Positions 22,480 through 36,000 of a stretch of DNA of 64,000 nt are shown piece after piece. Source of the stretch: Pomacea canaliculata. Its lineage: Eukaryota > Mollusca > Gastropoda > Architaenioglossa > Ampullariidae. The notes under the pieces were generated by a model. It was not told the origin of the DNA. It did no database searches and saw only the letters and a list, made by a program, of their open reading frames with translations. A program made the translations under genes and the position numbers. Every line of letters begins with the position of its first letter. Position 1 is the stretch's first letter. Location: the NCBI RefSeq assembly GCF_003073045.1, contig NC_037593.1, positions 20,978,964 to 21,042,963 of the forward strand, in the 5' to 3' direction.

Positions 22480-23665
22480 TTCTCGATCTACTGCGTATTT
22501 TGTAAACTCTTTTATTTAAAAAGCCTTCACTGGTTTCAAAATGTTTGTGTCAAATCAATGTAGTTATTTATTTTAGATATTACATTGTGGTGTATACAAT
22601 CATGCAAAGCACATACACAAACACATGCAGGCACACACACACACACACACGAAAACATAAACTACATCACAACAACTACATTTACAATTGGAAGCTGAAT
22701 TTTGAAGCGCACTACAAACATTGAATAAATCACAGATCTTATATTCCGAGAATATGAAATAAGTTTGACATGATTTATTGTTAACAAAATGGCCGCTTGA
22801 CAATACATATTCAGAGAACAAATCTCACATTCTACAGAAATCACGTGTTTATAAAAAATAAAATCCTCGTGACCGACTGTTTGCGCTCTATTGCCACTTT
22901 TTTTCAGAAATCATGTTTAAAGAGATTGTCTACCGCGGTTCTAGTGTATATTACTCGATTGTTCTTACCTGGACAGTTAGTTCCCTTAGAAATCTTCAGT
23001 CAAGCCTGCTGTCGTCTGCTCGCTTGATTCCTACCCGACACTAACCCTAACCCATACCCTAAAGCTAATCTCAAACCCTAACCCAGTCCCGACGCTCCCC
23101 TCTCTAAAATGGACCATACCCGCTCTCCCTTCTGACAAAATAAGATAGACCGTCCTATGACACACGTGCTCATCTGTATCAAAGCTGTGCTGTACTTTTC
23201 TTTTTCTTAACGGTTTTTTTTTAAAGATACAAGTTGGTATATGCGATATTAACCTAGCCTGTAAATTTACAAACGGATATATGCAAAAAAAACAAAACAA
23301 CAAAAACAACAACAAAACAACCCATTCAGGCTGGTCTTTAATACTGGTTCAAAAATCAGCTTACAACCGCCCAAGACAGGCCTCAACGACGATAGTCTCC
23401 ACGTCTATCTGCTCACCCATAGCACGGACGTATATAGATATTAGTTCGTGGCCTTAAGACCACCGGACCAACATGGCCGATCGTCAGCTGCTACCAGTCA
23501 AGGGATGAACGAATAAATGAACGAGTCCGCTGTTCATGCTGAGTACAATCCGAATTAGTAAGCTGTTAATGTTGATTACATGCCGAGTTAGTATAATGCC
23601 TGGGTCGTCCACTGTTCATCCTGATCACATATCAAGTTAGTCCACTGTCGATGTTGATCGTTTAT
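22480..23665. other. Intergenic stretch between converging genes
   Basis: Sits between the 3' ends of the CaaX gene (plus) and the CRAL-TRIO gene (minus). It contains (CA)n at 22630-22652 and degenerate CCCTAA motifs at 23041-23085, which resemble animal telomere repeats but are too few to call. An AAC-rich run lies at about 23287-23322. Confidence 0.5.
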
Positions 23666-23669
23666 GGAG

Positions 23670-26407
23670 TTAGTCGACATTGAGTTTCCTGAAGGTTCCA
23701 GCCATTGTGTTAATGGCATCCTGCTGCTTTCTGACATCTCGACCCATGGTGTAGTCCACAAACCCATACTTGCTCTCTTCCTCCATTTCCTCATTACAAG
23801 TCAGCATGGTCTGTATCCAGTCCTTGTGTAAACAACACAGAATAGAACGACATGACCAGAGGGTGAAGATGTTTTTCACATGCATGAATAAACATGCTTG
23901 CACGAGCGATACAGCGGTTGGTATATATTATGGTCGCTTAATCATTGTATGACCAGATTTTCGACATCAACGAGCATCAAAATAAAGTAAGTTAGGCTCA
24001 GATATTGCAAATAGAAGACCAGACAGGTTTGTTTGATAATAATAAAGCACGTGATTTATAGAGCGAACACTCACGCTCATAAGAAGGGGGCTCTTAGAGC
24101 TTGAGACAAGAATGAAAAGCTGAGATTATAGTGAAATGTTTAGAAAAAAAAATATATATATATAACAAATATCTATTCACACCTTATCTGTAGGGGACTG
24201 GATGCATGAAAGTGTCCAGAAATATTGATATCTAACACTATACCTTGTCTGTGAAGGGTTCTGGTCTCGTGCCTCCGTACTCACGCGGGAGATGAACGGG
24301 ATCAATGAACTCGTGAAGCTTCCTCCAGTTAGTGCCGATTCTGTGCATCTGTCAGTAAATGTGGAGATATGCAAAAACTAGTATATTTCACTTTTTGAAG
24401 TATATTATAGAGGAAGAAAAAAGTAGAAAACAGGAGACACCTACGCGCTTCAATACTTTGTTCTTCATGAGAGGAGTGAAGACAGTCAGCACAAGGTCCA
24501 TGAAAGATGGTTCATTTACCAGCAGCAGTAGTTTCAGCCTGACCGGAAACGCCTCCTGAAAATAATAAGAAATAAAAAACTAAGCTATTATCGAGGACGA
24601 GTCGGTTGTCTATCTGTCGGTCGGTGTGTCTCTCGGTTAGTCACTATATCTGCCCGTCGGTCTGTCTATCGGTCTCTATCTCGAGAGTTGTCTATCGGTC
24701 TGTCTGTAGTCTGTAGAAATCTTGTTTCTTCAATTCAGTCTTCGGACTGTTCTTAGTCTGCACAAAAATCTTTGCATTTTTGTTTGTTTGAAAAATAAAT
24801 TGAGCTTTATGCATAAAAACTATTACAAAATATGCTTTCAAAGCTTTGTTATCTCGAGTTTATAACGGGTTTGGTCTCACCACATCAAATTTGTGTAAAC
24901 ATCTGAATGTTCAATAATCGTAGCTGAACAAGGCCTCTTACTTGCCATATGTATGTAAATTTTTTCCCATAGTTGAAGTCAAGGGCGTAGTCTTTCATGT
25001 GAGCCATCGTGAAGCCCTGGCAGTCTAGAATGGATGTCACTCCCCGAACTTGCGTTTCCTCGTCCTCCACATCACCGAGTAAGAGAAATGACAAGATAAA
25101 AGCTGTCACCAAGATGAAGATGACCGAAACGTATGAGTCAACAGTGATTCTTACTCGCTCCTTCACAACTTCGATATCATCATTCCCTTTCCTCACTGAC
25201 CTCGCTCTACCTCTCCCCTTTAATACTTCCCTTACTCTTTTCCGTTCCCTCCATCTCTCTCTCTTCCCCCCCTGATCTTAGTTTGCTTGAGCATTTTTAT
25301 TAGTAGATAAACTCCCGTTAAGATGATTATTACATTCGTTCTCATCAACACAATATTACGAACGTGCATTTTTCTTGCATCTCTACCTGAATCATTTTGG
25401 ATATGTTGAGGAACTCAGCCTTGAGTAGATCCTCCATTGAATATCGAGTTGAATCCACCCTTCCTGTACAATAAATGGTCGCCCTGTTGTTTTTATGACT
25501 TTGTTTTAAAGATGTGCAAGCAAAGTATAAAGTTTACTCGCCCTTGCAGTAAATATTTCAACCAGCCTTGTTCCAATCAGTCAATCAACTTTTGTATCAG
25601 AAGCTCCTATTAGTCGATAGTCCCTTAAAAATCATAATACAATTTATTGCAAAGATAGACTACACAGGAGAAAGTAGAGCAAGGTGATCAGATCAACAAC
25701 GACTGAATGCAGCTCTGTAAAGGTGTGCAGCCACCTGTAAAGGTGTTCACCTGTTCAAGCCAGTCATCGCAACAAGACAGCACCAATACAAACCAGAATA
25801 TGTGATGTAGACTTGTCGCCCCAGCCTATCTCGAAAGGGGAGGGGGAAGGCGACGGAGGTCGGGTACACGTGCAGGACGTTGAGCGGCTTCAAGCCCGTG
25901 TACATGCGTGCATCCTGCTTCTTCATGCGGTAGTACTTGAGAATCATGTCGAACGCCTGCTCCTGGTCGAACTTGCGCGCGCGTAGGAAACGTAGTAGAA
26001 ACCTCGTGTCTGTGTTGGGCCTTAGACCTGCGTCACCAAACCCACACTTTGTGCGATAAATAACCCCTTCATCAACATCCAATAACCTACCCACCCATCT
26101 ATTCAATAACCCACCTGTCCGCCTACCCATCCCCTAGTTCATCTTCCCAAGGAGACCGACCAAGAAACATGGACTTATGGAATTATTTCTTACATCGAGA
26201 AACTGAACCAAAATAAAAGCAGCACATTACACACTTGCGAGGGAGAACTTGCAGCACCTCACCGTGTCCGTACTGAAGAAGACGCTCTCGGAAGGCTTTC
26301 ACTTCTAACATCCGGGTGACCGGGTCTTCGCGGAGCTTCAGCTTGGCGTATTCCAGACTTTCCTTCGATAAACTGCACGTGTACTCGGACATGTCCTTGC
26401 AAGCCAT
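23670..26407 (-). CDS. CRAL-TRIO lipid-transfer protein, alpha-tocopherol transfer protein/clavesin-like
   Basis: Seven minus-strand exons: 26407-26263, 26027-25794, 25463-25387, 25064-24942, 24555-24445, 24348-24244, 23822-23670. They join without any frame conflict (948 bases, 315 residues plus TAA), close to the 280-350 usual for the family. The start MACKDMSEYTCSLSKESL was chosen because it begins a continuous frame just after an upstream acceptor near 26449. Residues 49-70 (TRFLLRFLRARKFDQEQAF) are the CRAL-TRIO N-terminal helices. The lipid-binding domain follows: SILDCQGFTMAHM (about 163-175), LLLLVNEPSFMDLV, FTPLMKNK and LPREYGG (about 251-257), each matching a conserved block of TTPA/TTPAL/CLVS. 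Known relatives are cytosolic carriers of tocopherol, retinoids or phosphoinositides; the ligand here cannot be told from sequence. The last 50 residues are acidic, then polar, and less conserved. Confidence 0.9.
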
Positions 26408-26449
26408 TATCCACACGGGATGCTCTCTCTCTCTCCTTCTTTTCGTTAA

Positions 26450-27270
26450 TCTGCAACAAAGGATAACTCAAACTGTTTAGTATCTCTATAAAAAATAATA
26501 TCTCCAGACACGATTCTTCTACACAATATTATTCCACGTCGTCGCCACCATTCGGACAGTTTTGTGTCATCTTATAGCATGAAATAATCAAGACATCAGT
26601 TTAAAAGAAACTCTAATCCGATGCGTGTGTGGTGCAGCAGACACGCATGATGCGACAGTTTGCCGCAAGGAGACCGCTGGAGCAGTTCAACCACTCGTCT
26701 GATGAAAGCCTGCGCTCGACTGAGGCTCAAGCACGACAAAGGTTGCACTCATGCATGCATTAAGTAGAGGACAGGGACCGATCTTGACCTAGTGTGTGAC
26801 AGCAGAAAAACTAAAGCCAAAAATAAAACATTCATTTAGACAGACAACCTATGCGTCCAGCACGATGTGAAATGTTGCACGTGACTGTATGATGGAAATA
26901 TTATCGACAGGTACCGACAGATATTGATACCGATAATCTAATGTTAACAGATACAAGCTGTAAAATCGCATTTTCCGAACCCAGTGGAGCGCAGCGCTCC
27001 AACGAGTATCACCCGGCAGTGCCGCGTGAGGTTTACGGGTACATTACAACATTGCACTTCTCCTGTGAATACTCGACCTGTCATTAAAGTCGGGCACATT
27101 CCAGACCGTACCCTTTAGACGACTTTCTGGCAGATATATGGCTTGGTATTCAGTGCTCTGAATATACGATTATTTGTTCAGGCGTCTTGGAGGTAAAAAC
27201 AAAATTCAGGAGATGAATGTCTTATAGAATAAATTATCTCTCCACACCTTCTCCTCATTTTCTCTATCTC
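26450..27270. other. Upstream region of the CRAL-TRIO gene
   Basis: A minus-strand acceptor (CCTTTGTTGCAG) near 26449 implies a further upstream non-coding exon of the CRAL-TRIO gene. I could not place it or its promoter. Confidence 0.4.
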
Positions 27271-27274
27271 TCTC

Positions 27275-27440
27275 TGAGAGTTATTGGTGTTTTACGCCGA
27301 GCCAGTAACTATAATTAGGCTCTACCACGGCAATGCTCTCTAAACAGTTGACACATGCATAGAAAGAACAGCGCGTGCCTGAGACGAGAGCTGAACCCAA
27401 GATACCCAGCCCTCACTATAGTTGGTGACAGGCGAGAGAG
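27275..27440 (-). repeat. Possible tRNA-derived SINE
   Basis: Read on the minus strand, a TGGGTTCAGCTCTCG stretch resembles an RNA polymerase III B box, followed about 90 bases later by GGCGTAAAACACCAATAA, which resembles the tail region of some molluscan SINEs as I remember them. No A box is convincing. Family assignment is a guess. Confidence 0.35.
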
Positions 27441-29980
27441 AGAGACATCCATTCACAAAGTGCGAAGAAGCCGGCCATAAGTACTTCAAGAAAGGTCTCA
27501 CTCAGGTTGAACAAATGTAACAGGGTAGATGGGGTTGCTTTCCCGATCTCACCACAAGCACAGCACTCTCATGGGTTCCAAGTTTTCTTTACTTTAACGG
27601 CAGTCGATGGTTCTGGCTAAAGCAAAACCTCCACAACACACACGAGCTCTCGATGAGTTTCCTCTCACCTCTGCGCTGTCCCCTCACGTTCTCTCTCCTC
27701 TGTTATGCCCTCTCCACCCGACCTTCATGCCCGACTTCCCTCCAAATCATCCCCGCACCTCCATCCTGTCACTAGTCGACCCCCTCCCGTTCTCCTTCGG
27801 TCACGTGGTTGTCACCCTGCCAGTAATTATCCCCCCCCCCCACCTGTGTACCTGTGTGCGTGTGTATGTGTGCCATGTTCCATACTACTATATATACAAT
27901 GTTACATACTTCTATATAAACACAGCGTGCACAGAGAATGGAAGGTCTAGAGATTCTGACTTTCTTTAAAACAGAATTGCCTCTCGTCTCTGGTATAATG
28001 TACTGCTTGTCCCGTCCAAGTACCAAACAGTGAAATGACCGGTGTCAATGGTTACCATGTGGAGATTTTCCTCTGTTGATGTCACACTTATCAGTATCAT
28101 GCGATGTTTAGTTTAGTCCTTGTTGCTCCTTTGAGGAGCACAGGGCCACAACAACTCACTAGCGGACACGGTTTTGGGTAGCCACCTTCAGTTGGCCCAT
28201 GTGGTTCCGATCGTCCTTTACCTTATATATACCTTCTATACTGTTCGATCTTTTCCAAGTCTGCTTTGGTCTCCCATCATGCGATGTCTTAATACAAAAT
28301 ATCGTTTCAAACAAAGTCAATGCTTTGCTGCAAATTCAGAATTACAAGCAAAAGCAACCAACCATACTCACGCTTACCTCTCTGAGATAACAGTTTTATT
28401 GTCTCATACAGTCGATGATGAAACTGTATCAAAAAATGACTGCAACTGAACGATGAACAATTAAATCACGATGCATCAACATCACCAGCAACCCTCACGT
28501 TCACCAGCACCAGTTACAGTGTGTTGAGCTTCGTGACCAGCTGTCCCTTGATTGACTTTGGAGGCATGCATATAAATAAAATTCATGATAAATTTTCACT
28601 TACGAGACAGTGTCCACACTGCAGAAATATTTGCAGACAATCTTTGTGTACAATGGTTGTTAGACGAGTGGCGCTAGACAGTCAGTGTGGCCAGTATATA
28701 TATATACTTCTCTCGCCACGAGATCATTCCCTTCTCTTGTCACTTGGGTACTCGAGAACTTTTAAGGGAGGACTGGCTTGCGGGGGTCACAGATTGAGTT
28801 ACCTAACGTGTTCATGCCGTTATTCAGGTCAATTTGAAAACTATAGCTAGTTAAGATAAATATGTGAGATACGTGTGATAAAAAGCTGAACAGATTTTAG
28901 CAGCCCTTTATTATCAGTGAAAAAGACATTTCTGGGTACCCATATTATATTTCTGTTTGAAGGACTCACGTAAAGCAGGGGTAACATGCTTAACAGTACG
29001 ACAACATAAAGGTTTTATGGATCTCGTTCTTGATAGTTTATAGCCACACACTCACACAGACACACACGCACACAGAAGTGGTTGGAGCAACTCATGCTGA
29101 TGTAGTTGCTGACCATGAGTAAATTAATTTTGTATTAAAATTTTCCCTAATCGTGGTCTAACATGCGATCAGAAACAAAACATTAAAAAACTGTCATATT
29201 CAATATATAGCGTTACTTCACTTCACACGTGTGTGTGTGTGTGAGAGAATGAGAGATATCTAGAGGGAAAGAGACATAAAACTTGAGCTGGTGGCTTGTA
29301 TACGCATGAGTTTTTGAAAAACGTTGATTTAATTATCCATTCTAAAGAAATCCCACCCACCCACCCACCCATCTCACCAATCGACCGGCTATATATAAGC
29401 TGCTTATACTTACAAAAAAGACAAGAAATCTAAATATAATATTAAATGTTATATATAAACGTTAATGCCTAGTAATGCATGGAATAAAGCTTAAAAGTTA
29501 TATTAAAAGCACTCAGACGATATCCAGACATTTCAAAATGGAAAAGCAATGTCGATTTGATCATTTAATTCATGATGAATAAAATATAAATAATAAAAAA
29601 AAAAAAAGTGGCATACTCACAAAATTATAAGCGACAATAATCTCAGCACCAAGGTAGAGTAAGAGATCGAGGACCTACTTTAACATTATCGGCAATAGAT
29701 ACGGATGACATAAATACAATACTAAATTAAAATTTCCAGTGCACAATATATAGATATAGAGACAAAAGGGATCTTGCCAGAATATTACAACACAGCTGCG
29801 TACATCTAGCGATTGCATTTATAACAGTCGCCAAAGGGCCTTCACTACTTTTTTCCACGACGAATTATCAGCATTTTATCACATTATTTTCAAGCTTGCC
29901 TATCATGTAAGTACATGTATATATCATATACTTGAGGAGATCGCAGAGAGGGGAGACAACACACCTCAGTGTTGCTGCTG
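27441..29980. other. Intergenic stretch
   Basis: No supported gene. It holds a C-run and (GT)n near 27830-27870, (GT)n at 29228-29243, a (CCCA)n run at 29352-29373 and AT-rich sequence before MSH6. At 28085-28190 (minus) there is a possible LINE 3' end: GGCCCTGTGCTCCTC and AGGAGCAACAAGGACTAAAC, followed by a short TAAAC-type tail. Confidence 0.45.
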
Positions 29981-29987
29981 CCGGATG

Positions 29988-30005
29988 TGACGTCAAAACG
30001 CGGGA
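29988..30005 (+). promoter_or_regulatory. CRE and E2F-like sites upstream of MSH6
   Basis: A perfect TGACGTCA (29988-29995) is directly followed by AAACGCGGGA, which matches an E2F-type core on the opposite strand. They lie about 50-70 bases before the MSH6 start codon. Replication-linked, E2F-type control is known for mismatch-repair genes in other animals; its use here is inferred. Confidence 0.4.
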
Positions 30006-30056
30006 GTTCTTGACGTAGTGCGTGAGTCCAGTCGATGGTGCAAGTGTGTACAAACT

Positions 30057-33000
30057 ATGTCAAAGTCGCAGAAGCAGACCCCGAAACAGGGGAATACTTT
30101 GCTGAGTTACTTTAATAAGACGCCAAAGAAGACTACAGATGTTCTTTCACCTAAAAAGTCGCCCAACACCACTTTGTTGACGAGCCCGAAGTCCACACCG
30201 AAGAGCACGAAGAAAGCAAAAGGAACTGCAGCTAGCTCAACCCCTCAACCACAAAACTGCCAACCTCCCGAGGGTAAGCTTGTGTGAATATTTGGAATAT
30301 ATTGTCATATTATTAAGTAGTCTGCCTGTCAAAAGCAGACCATTTTTCCATTTGCCATTCCTCAGCTTCAGACTCGATATCCTACATCAATGATATATAG
30401 CACTAAATTTGAAGTCGAGTTTTTAGAAGTGGGATACGCGAATCTTAGTTTAGGACCTAAATTTGTTAGGATACTTACCTTGGGTTTCATGTTTCACCGT
30501 GAGATCATTTGATATTGGAGCGGATGGCCTATAATGGCTTCTTGTGTAATTACCTGTGAGCCCGCACACTAGGCAGTTTGAAACCCAAGTTGATCCAGCT
30601 GTAGAGTAAATACCTTAATCCCTATAGTTAGGAAAGGTTGTTGATGTTTGAAACTGTTTATATCCTTTCTGAAACCTTTTTGCAGAGATCAAATTCTTAT
30701 GCGGAGATGTTGTTTGGGCAAAGCTAGAAGGGTACCCTTGGTGGCCAAGTCTTGTTTGCAACCATCCCACAACTTGCACACACACTCGCAGTGGCAAGAA
30801 AATGGAGGTACACGTTCAGTTTTTTGACACACCACCTACTCATGCTTGGATCAAGTCCAGGTAAGACAAAATCTATTCTTTATGTACTCTCAGTATTTTT
30901 GCATACACACTTAATTACAAGTATAATGTTAACAAATTACACATTTATAATTTTTCAAGTTTCTTTTAACATTTTACCTTGATTTAGCTCTTATTGAGCC
31001 CCAACAACAATATAGATCAATCATTTTATCATCGAATATGAAATGTAGTTTGCTTGAAAACTTATATTTCACAGAAACTAACCAAGCTTATTTCCTTGTT
31101 CAGTAATAATTTTTGTTAGTGTTGTGAAACTTAAAGATAACTTGAGTTGAATAAAATCTTGGCAAAGGAGTAAGACAAGATTATATACATTAATAATGAA
31201 TAGATTTGTCAGATTTTTTTATTATGTAATATTATTGATTACTTAAATCATGAAGAGGCAACTTAACCTGGTGGTGAGTGTGGTCAACTTTAGAACAGAA
31301 GGTAGCAGAACAACTGACCATCCATCATTTACTCCGCGTGAATGGGTACCTGATTTGTTAGCACAGAAAGGTAGAACTCTCTCCTTCTATGGCCTTCATT
31401 CGCTGGCTGTGCTGTGTACATGATAACATTTAATGCTCTTATGACCACCAGTCTGTGGGCCTTGTACTTGTTTAGAGAGAGTCTACAATGTTGATATTTG
31501 TATTTCTTTGTCCAATTATCCTTCATTAGCAATGTCAAGCCATTTAGAGGATCACTGGATAAAGACTTCCAAAAGGGAGGTCCGTTCTTCACATTAAATG
31601 CTCAAGTCAGGAAAAGTGCTGAAGCAGGTGACAAAGCTTTGAAAATGACTGTTGAGGAACGACTGAAACTTGTTGTCAATCTTCAGCCATCAGATGACGA
31701 AGAGGAAAAATGTAATGGAGAAGATGATGAAGATATGGACTTTGATTGTAAGTGGGATGGCATCAGCTCCTTTGTTGCATAGAGCTGAGGACGGAAACAA
31801 AATTGATATTAAAATCTTACCTGCGATTGTGTGTGTATAGCTGTGTCAGTGTACTGTTCATTTTTTTTTTTTTACTCATTTGCTAGGAAGTATCTCTCAT
31901 TGTAAGTAAGAAATATTTGAAATATTGACATTGTCTAATACTCAGAATTTTTAAAATTATTTATTTAGCAAGGAAACTATAAAAACAATTATAATATAAA
32001 GTTGTTAGAAGGGAATGCAGATTTGTCCAAATATGCATGTACACAAAGAAATACCTTCATACAACAGCATTTGCAATTAGCTGATTTCCTGCTTGCAGCA
32101 GAAATTTTTGATGCAGAAATGTCTGACGAGAATGATGACAGCATAAAAGAAAATAAGGTAGATGAGGTATGTTGAGTAACTGTATTTTTTTAAAGTAAAA
32201 AAAAAATCATATTTATTTATATTTAATAATTTAAAATCATCTTTGTTTAAAAATAAAATGTTTACATGGTAAAAGTACATGTTACATCCCTATGCTATAC
32301 CATTTGATATACTTTATCTTATCAGTGGTAATAGATTTTTTGATAATTGGATCATTGGATGACTTGCAGTCTTTTGCTAAGAAGGAGAATGCAACACCAA
32401 AGAAAAGGACTCGTGCTGCCAATTGTGCAGGATTAAAGCCAAAGCGGAGGAAAATAATACAACCAGAAAGTGATGAAGAGGATTCAGGTCCTGTTTATTT
32501 TTTTTTTATATGAACATTTCAAAAGTTTTCATGAAATGTGAAATATATTGTTTATGATACAGTATATTCACCAACACTAAATATTCACATAGTCTCATTC
32601 ATTTGCACATTTTCCTTTTTCTTGTGCATGTTTGCGTGGCAGGGGTGTTTATTTCTACCTGCCCATTTATAATAATATTTACATATTTATTAACTTCAAA
32701 GACTGTTAATCATTACTTGAATTTAAAAAAAAAATTCTTTGCTTTCTAATTCTTAAGACTTAAATGATAACACTGATGATCTCAAATGCACCATAAGGGT
32801 CTAATGGAACATGCACAATTTTAAAAGATTACATGAAATTTGCTTACACAGGGGATGAATTTAAACCTAGTTCATCTGATAGTAGTGACGAAGAGAGTGC
32901 CAGCAGTGGTGAAGATGAAGATGAAATCTTAGAGCCTGAGGAATCAGAACCAGACTCACCTATCAAGGTAGGAAGGATTGTTACAAAAAAATATAGAGTT

Positions 33001-36000
33001 AATACAGTGGACTTTGTAACTATAGTTCTTGTACTGAAAATATTAAAAATAAAAACATTGAATAACTGTCTTGTTTATCCACAGAATAACCCTTTGTTTT
33101 GCAGAAAAGCAAGAAGAAGCAGAAAATTTCTCCATCGGATAGTACTGACAAGAAATCACCCCCAGGAACTCCTAAAAATAGGAGTCCTAATCAGCCATCT
33201 GTCAGTTCAACAACCAAGTCCAAACTGTTACATTTTGCAGCTGCAGACAGTGTATGCTTAAAATATAATGGCAGTTTCCTTCATTTATGTTTGAAACATA
33301 TCTTCTGGGGTTTTTTTGAGGGGGGAAGCAACTAAATTGAAAACTATTTTACTGTTTTATATCCAGTTTCTTCCATCAAATTAATAATTAAAAGAAGCTA
33401 AGATGCATGTTGATTGTTTTCTTATACTGTTAGCTGTTATTATGGGAAATAAAACGACTTAAAGAATTATGTAAAATTAGAAATGATGTTGTGCTTGACT
33501 TAGTTGCATTTGTATTAGAACATGTAGATTACTTGCTTCAGCAGACCAATCTTTTCTCTCTAAAGGTTGGATCCAGTGCAGAAGGCACCCAGGTTGATGC
33601 CTCAAACCTTCCTCACACGAGACTGGACTTTCTTCAGCCAGAGAAGATCAAGTATGATTTTCATACCTTTCTTTCCTGGTCTTCAAGTTCAACCTTATTT
33701 TAGACTCTTGATGCCATTCATTCAGCCTAGTCCTCACTGTCCTGCATTTGAATTGTTAGAAACTCGAGACTTACTACTGGCTTAGTTTGTCACTGGCAGG
33801 TATATTAATCTATGATCATTATATCATGAATAAGTATGCAAGTTTTATGTCTTTTGTACAATTGGTCTGCTTTTTAACCCGTGTTTCTGCTCTTATTTGA
33901 CCGTGCCTTTTTCCTTCTGGATTTTCTGTTGTTTTTTTTTTATCAGTTACATCATTTAGAGTAGGTGTCTTCTATTGTTTCTTTTCTGAATGAAGTTCAT
34001 AACATGAAAACTGAATATTTGTGACCATCTATATTTCGTACATTTGAGCATTTGTTCTTCTGTTAACTCTTAAACCTTTGTGTACCAGAGATATCAACCA
34101 GAAGAGCAAACATGACCCAGATTATGATCCAAGGACACTGTATGTTCCTTCTTCCTTCCTGAATAAGCAGACCCCAGTAAGTTCTAGTTGTGGTCATACA
34201 GGTAGAATTTAGCAGAGATCGTTAGTATTCACTTAACTGGATTTTTAAAAAAAAATGATATACGAGGAAATTTAAAGTCCTGCTTATTTTCTCTGCACAG
34301 TGTTGTAGATTTTTGTTATGTTTTGGTGTTTTCTCTTTTAAGTTTAACGATTTTTCTGTTTCAAATATTTAGGCAATGCGACAGTGGTGGGAAATGAAAT
34401 CAAAACATTTTGACACAGTATTGTTCTTCAAGGTAATGAATTACTAATTTTTCCTTGATTTTTTTTTTTTTTTTGAAAGTGTGCAAAAGAAAAAAGTAGG
34501 TGAGAACAGATATTTGCAATAATACATGTGCATATATTGCAGAATCTGTATCCTTTGGAGAATGAAAATTTTGAAATTTTATTAATAATGTGTGAGTGGG
34601 TTTTTTTGCTTTTTATTACTATTGATTTTTTTAAAAGTCAGAATAATTGAATAATGGATCAACAGGAGTGGACTCCTTCCCATTCATCATATGCCCTACC
34701 ACCCATTACCTTTTGTGAAAATACTTATTTGTGAAAAAAAAAGCCATTGTTATGTGAAATTTACTTTTCTGATATTTCAGATGGGCAAGTTTTATGAATT
34801 TTTCCATATGGATGCCACAACAGGGTTGAAGAGCTGGGTCTGATCTACATGAAAGTAATTACAAAATTGCTGTGCATGCATATACTTTTCTGTGTGTGTG
34901 TGTGTAAGAGAGAGAGAGCAAGCATGTGCTCTTGGAAATAATTAGGAGAGCTACAGTTTTAAGAAGTAGCTAAAGTGTAGGTCACAGGGCTGTGTTGACA
35001 TGTTGGATGTTTTTATTGACAGAATTTGATCACAGAATACAGTTATGTGTAGCCTTGTTTATTAAATTTTAGTTGATCTGTAGGGAAAGACACTGTGAAG
35101 GGAAGTGTAATATAAAAGGGTGTTGATCATGATGTCCAGAATGTGACACACTGTCATTTTATTTCAGGGCGACTATGCACACTCTGGATTTCCAGAGATA
35201 GCTTATAATCGGTATGCTGATGCCCTCATTCAGAAAGGTTATAAAGTTGCACGCATTGAACAGACAGAAACCCCAGAGATGATGGCTGAACGGTGTAAAC
35301 AGAAGTGAGATATCTTGTCTTCTTGATGTATTTAAAAAGTGTTGTTGTAAACCTGTTGATCATGGAAAGTTTGAGGAATCCATAAGTATTTAGTATTTCT
35401 TGTATTAAAGATCCCACTGTGCATATGTGTCGATTCATGTAAACTTGCAGTCTGGCTTTTGATGATGGTTATGAGCATCTATTTATTATGTGTATCGAAA
35501 GTAATATTTTTTATTTACACTTTCTTTCCACAGTGGCAAGACCAACAAAATATGACAAAGTGGTGCGTCGAGAAGTATGTCAGATTACCACTCAGGGTAC
35601 TCGAACCTTCAGCCCTAGAGATGGTGATGTGGGAGATTCTCAGCCTAGCTATCTCATGGCCATATGTGAGGTGAGAGTGGGATCTTTATCATGATATATG
35701 TTCTTCGGCATAGTTGTTTCTTTACTGTATCAACTACACACCTACTATGATGATTACATTTCTTTCATCTTTCTTACATTTATGCTGATGACATTGGATA
35801 AAAGATGGCAGAAGGTAAAAGATTTTCCAATGTTTTACAGGCTGAGTCAGCAGGAACAGTTAAATATGGTGTTTGCTTTGTCGATACATCTATTGGAACA
35901 TTTCATGTGAGTATGTTCTCCTAAATGTGAAAATTAGCTTAATTTATTAACAGTAATTTATTCATGTTTCAGTATAAACAAATGATTGAAATGAAATAAA

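Noticed and set aside
24885-25196. 103-residue minus-strand frame with a hydrophobic stretch
   Set aside because: It is intron read-through around CRAL-TRIO exon 4 (25064-24942); only that exon is real.
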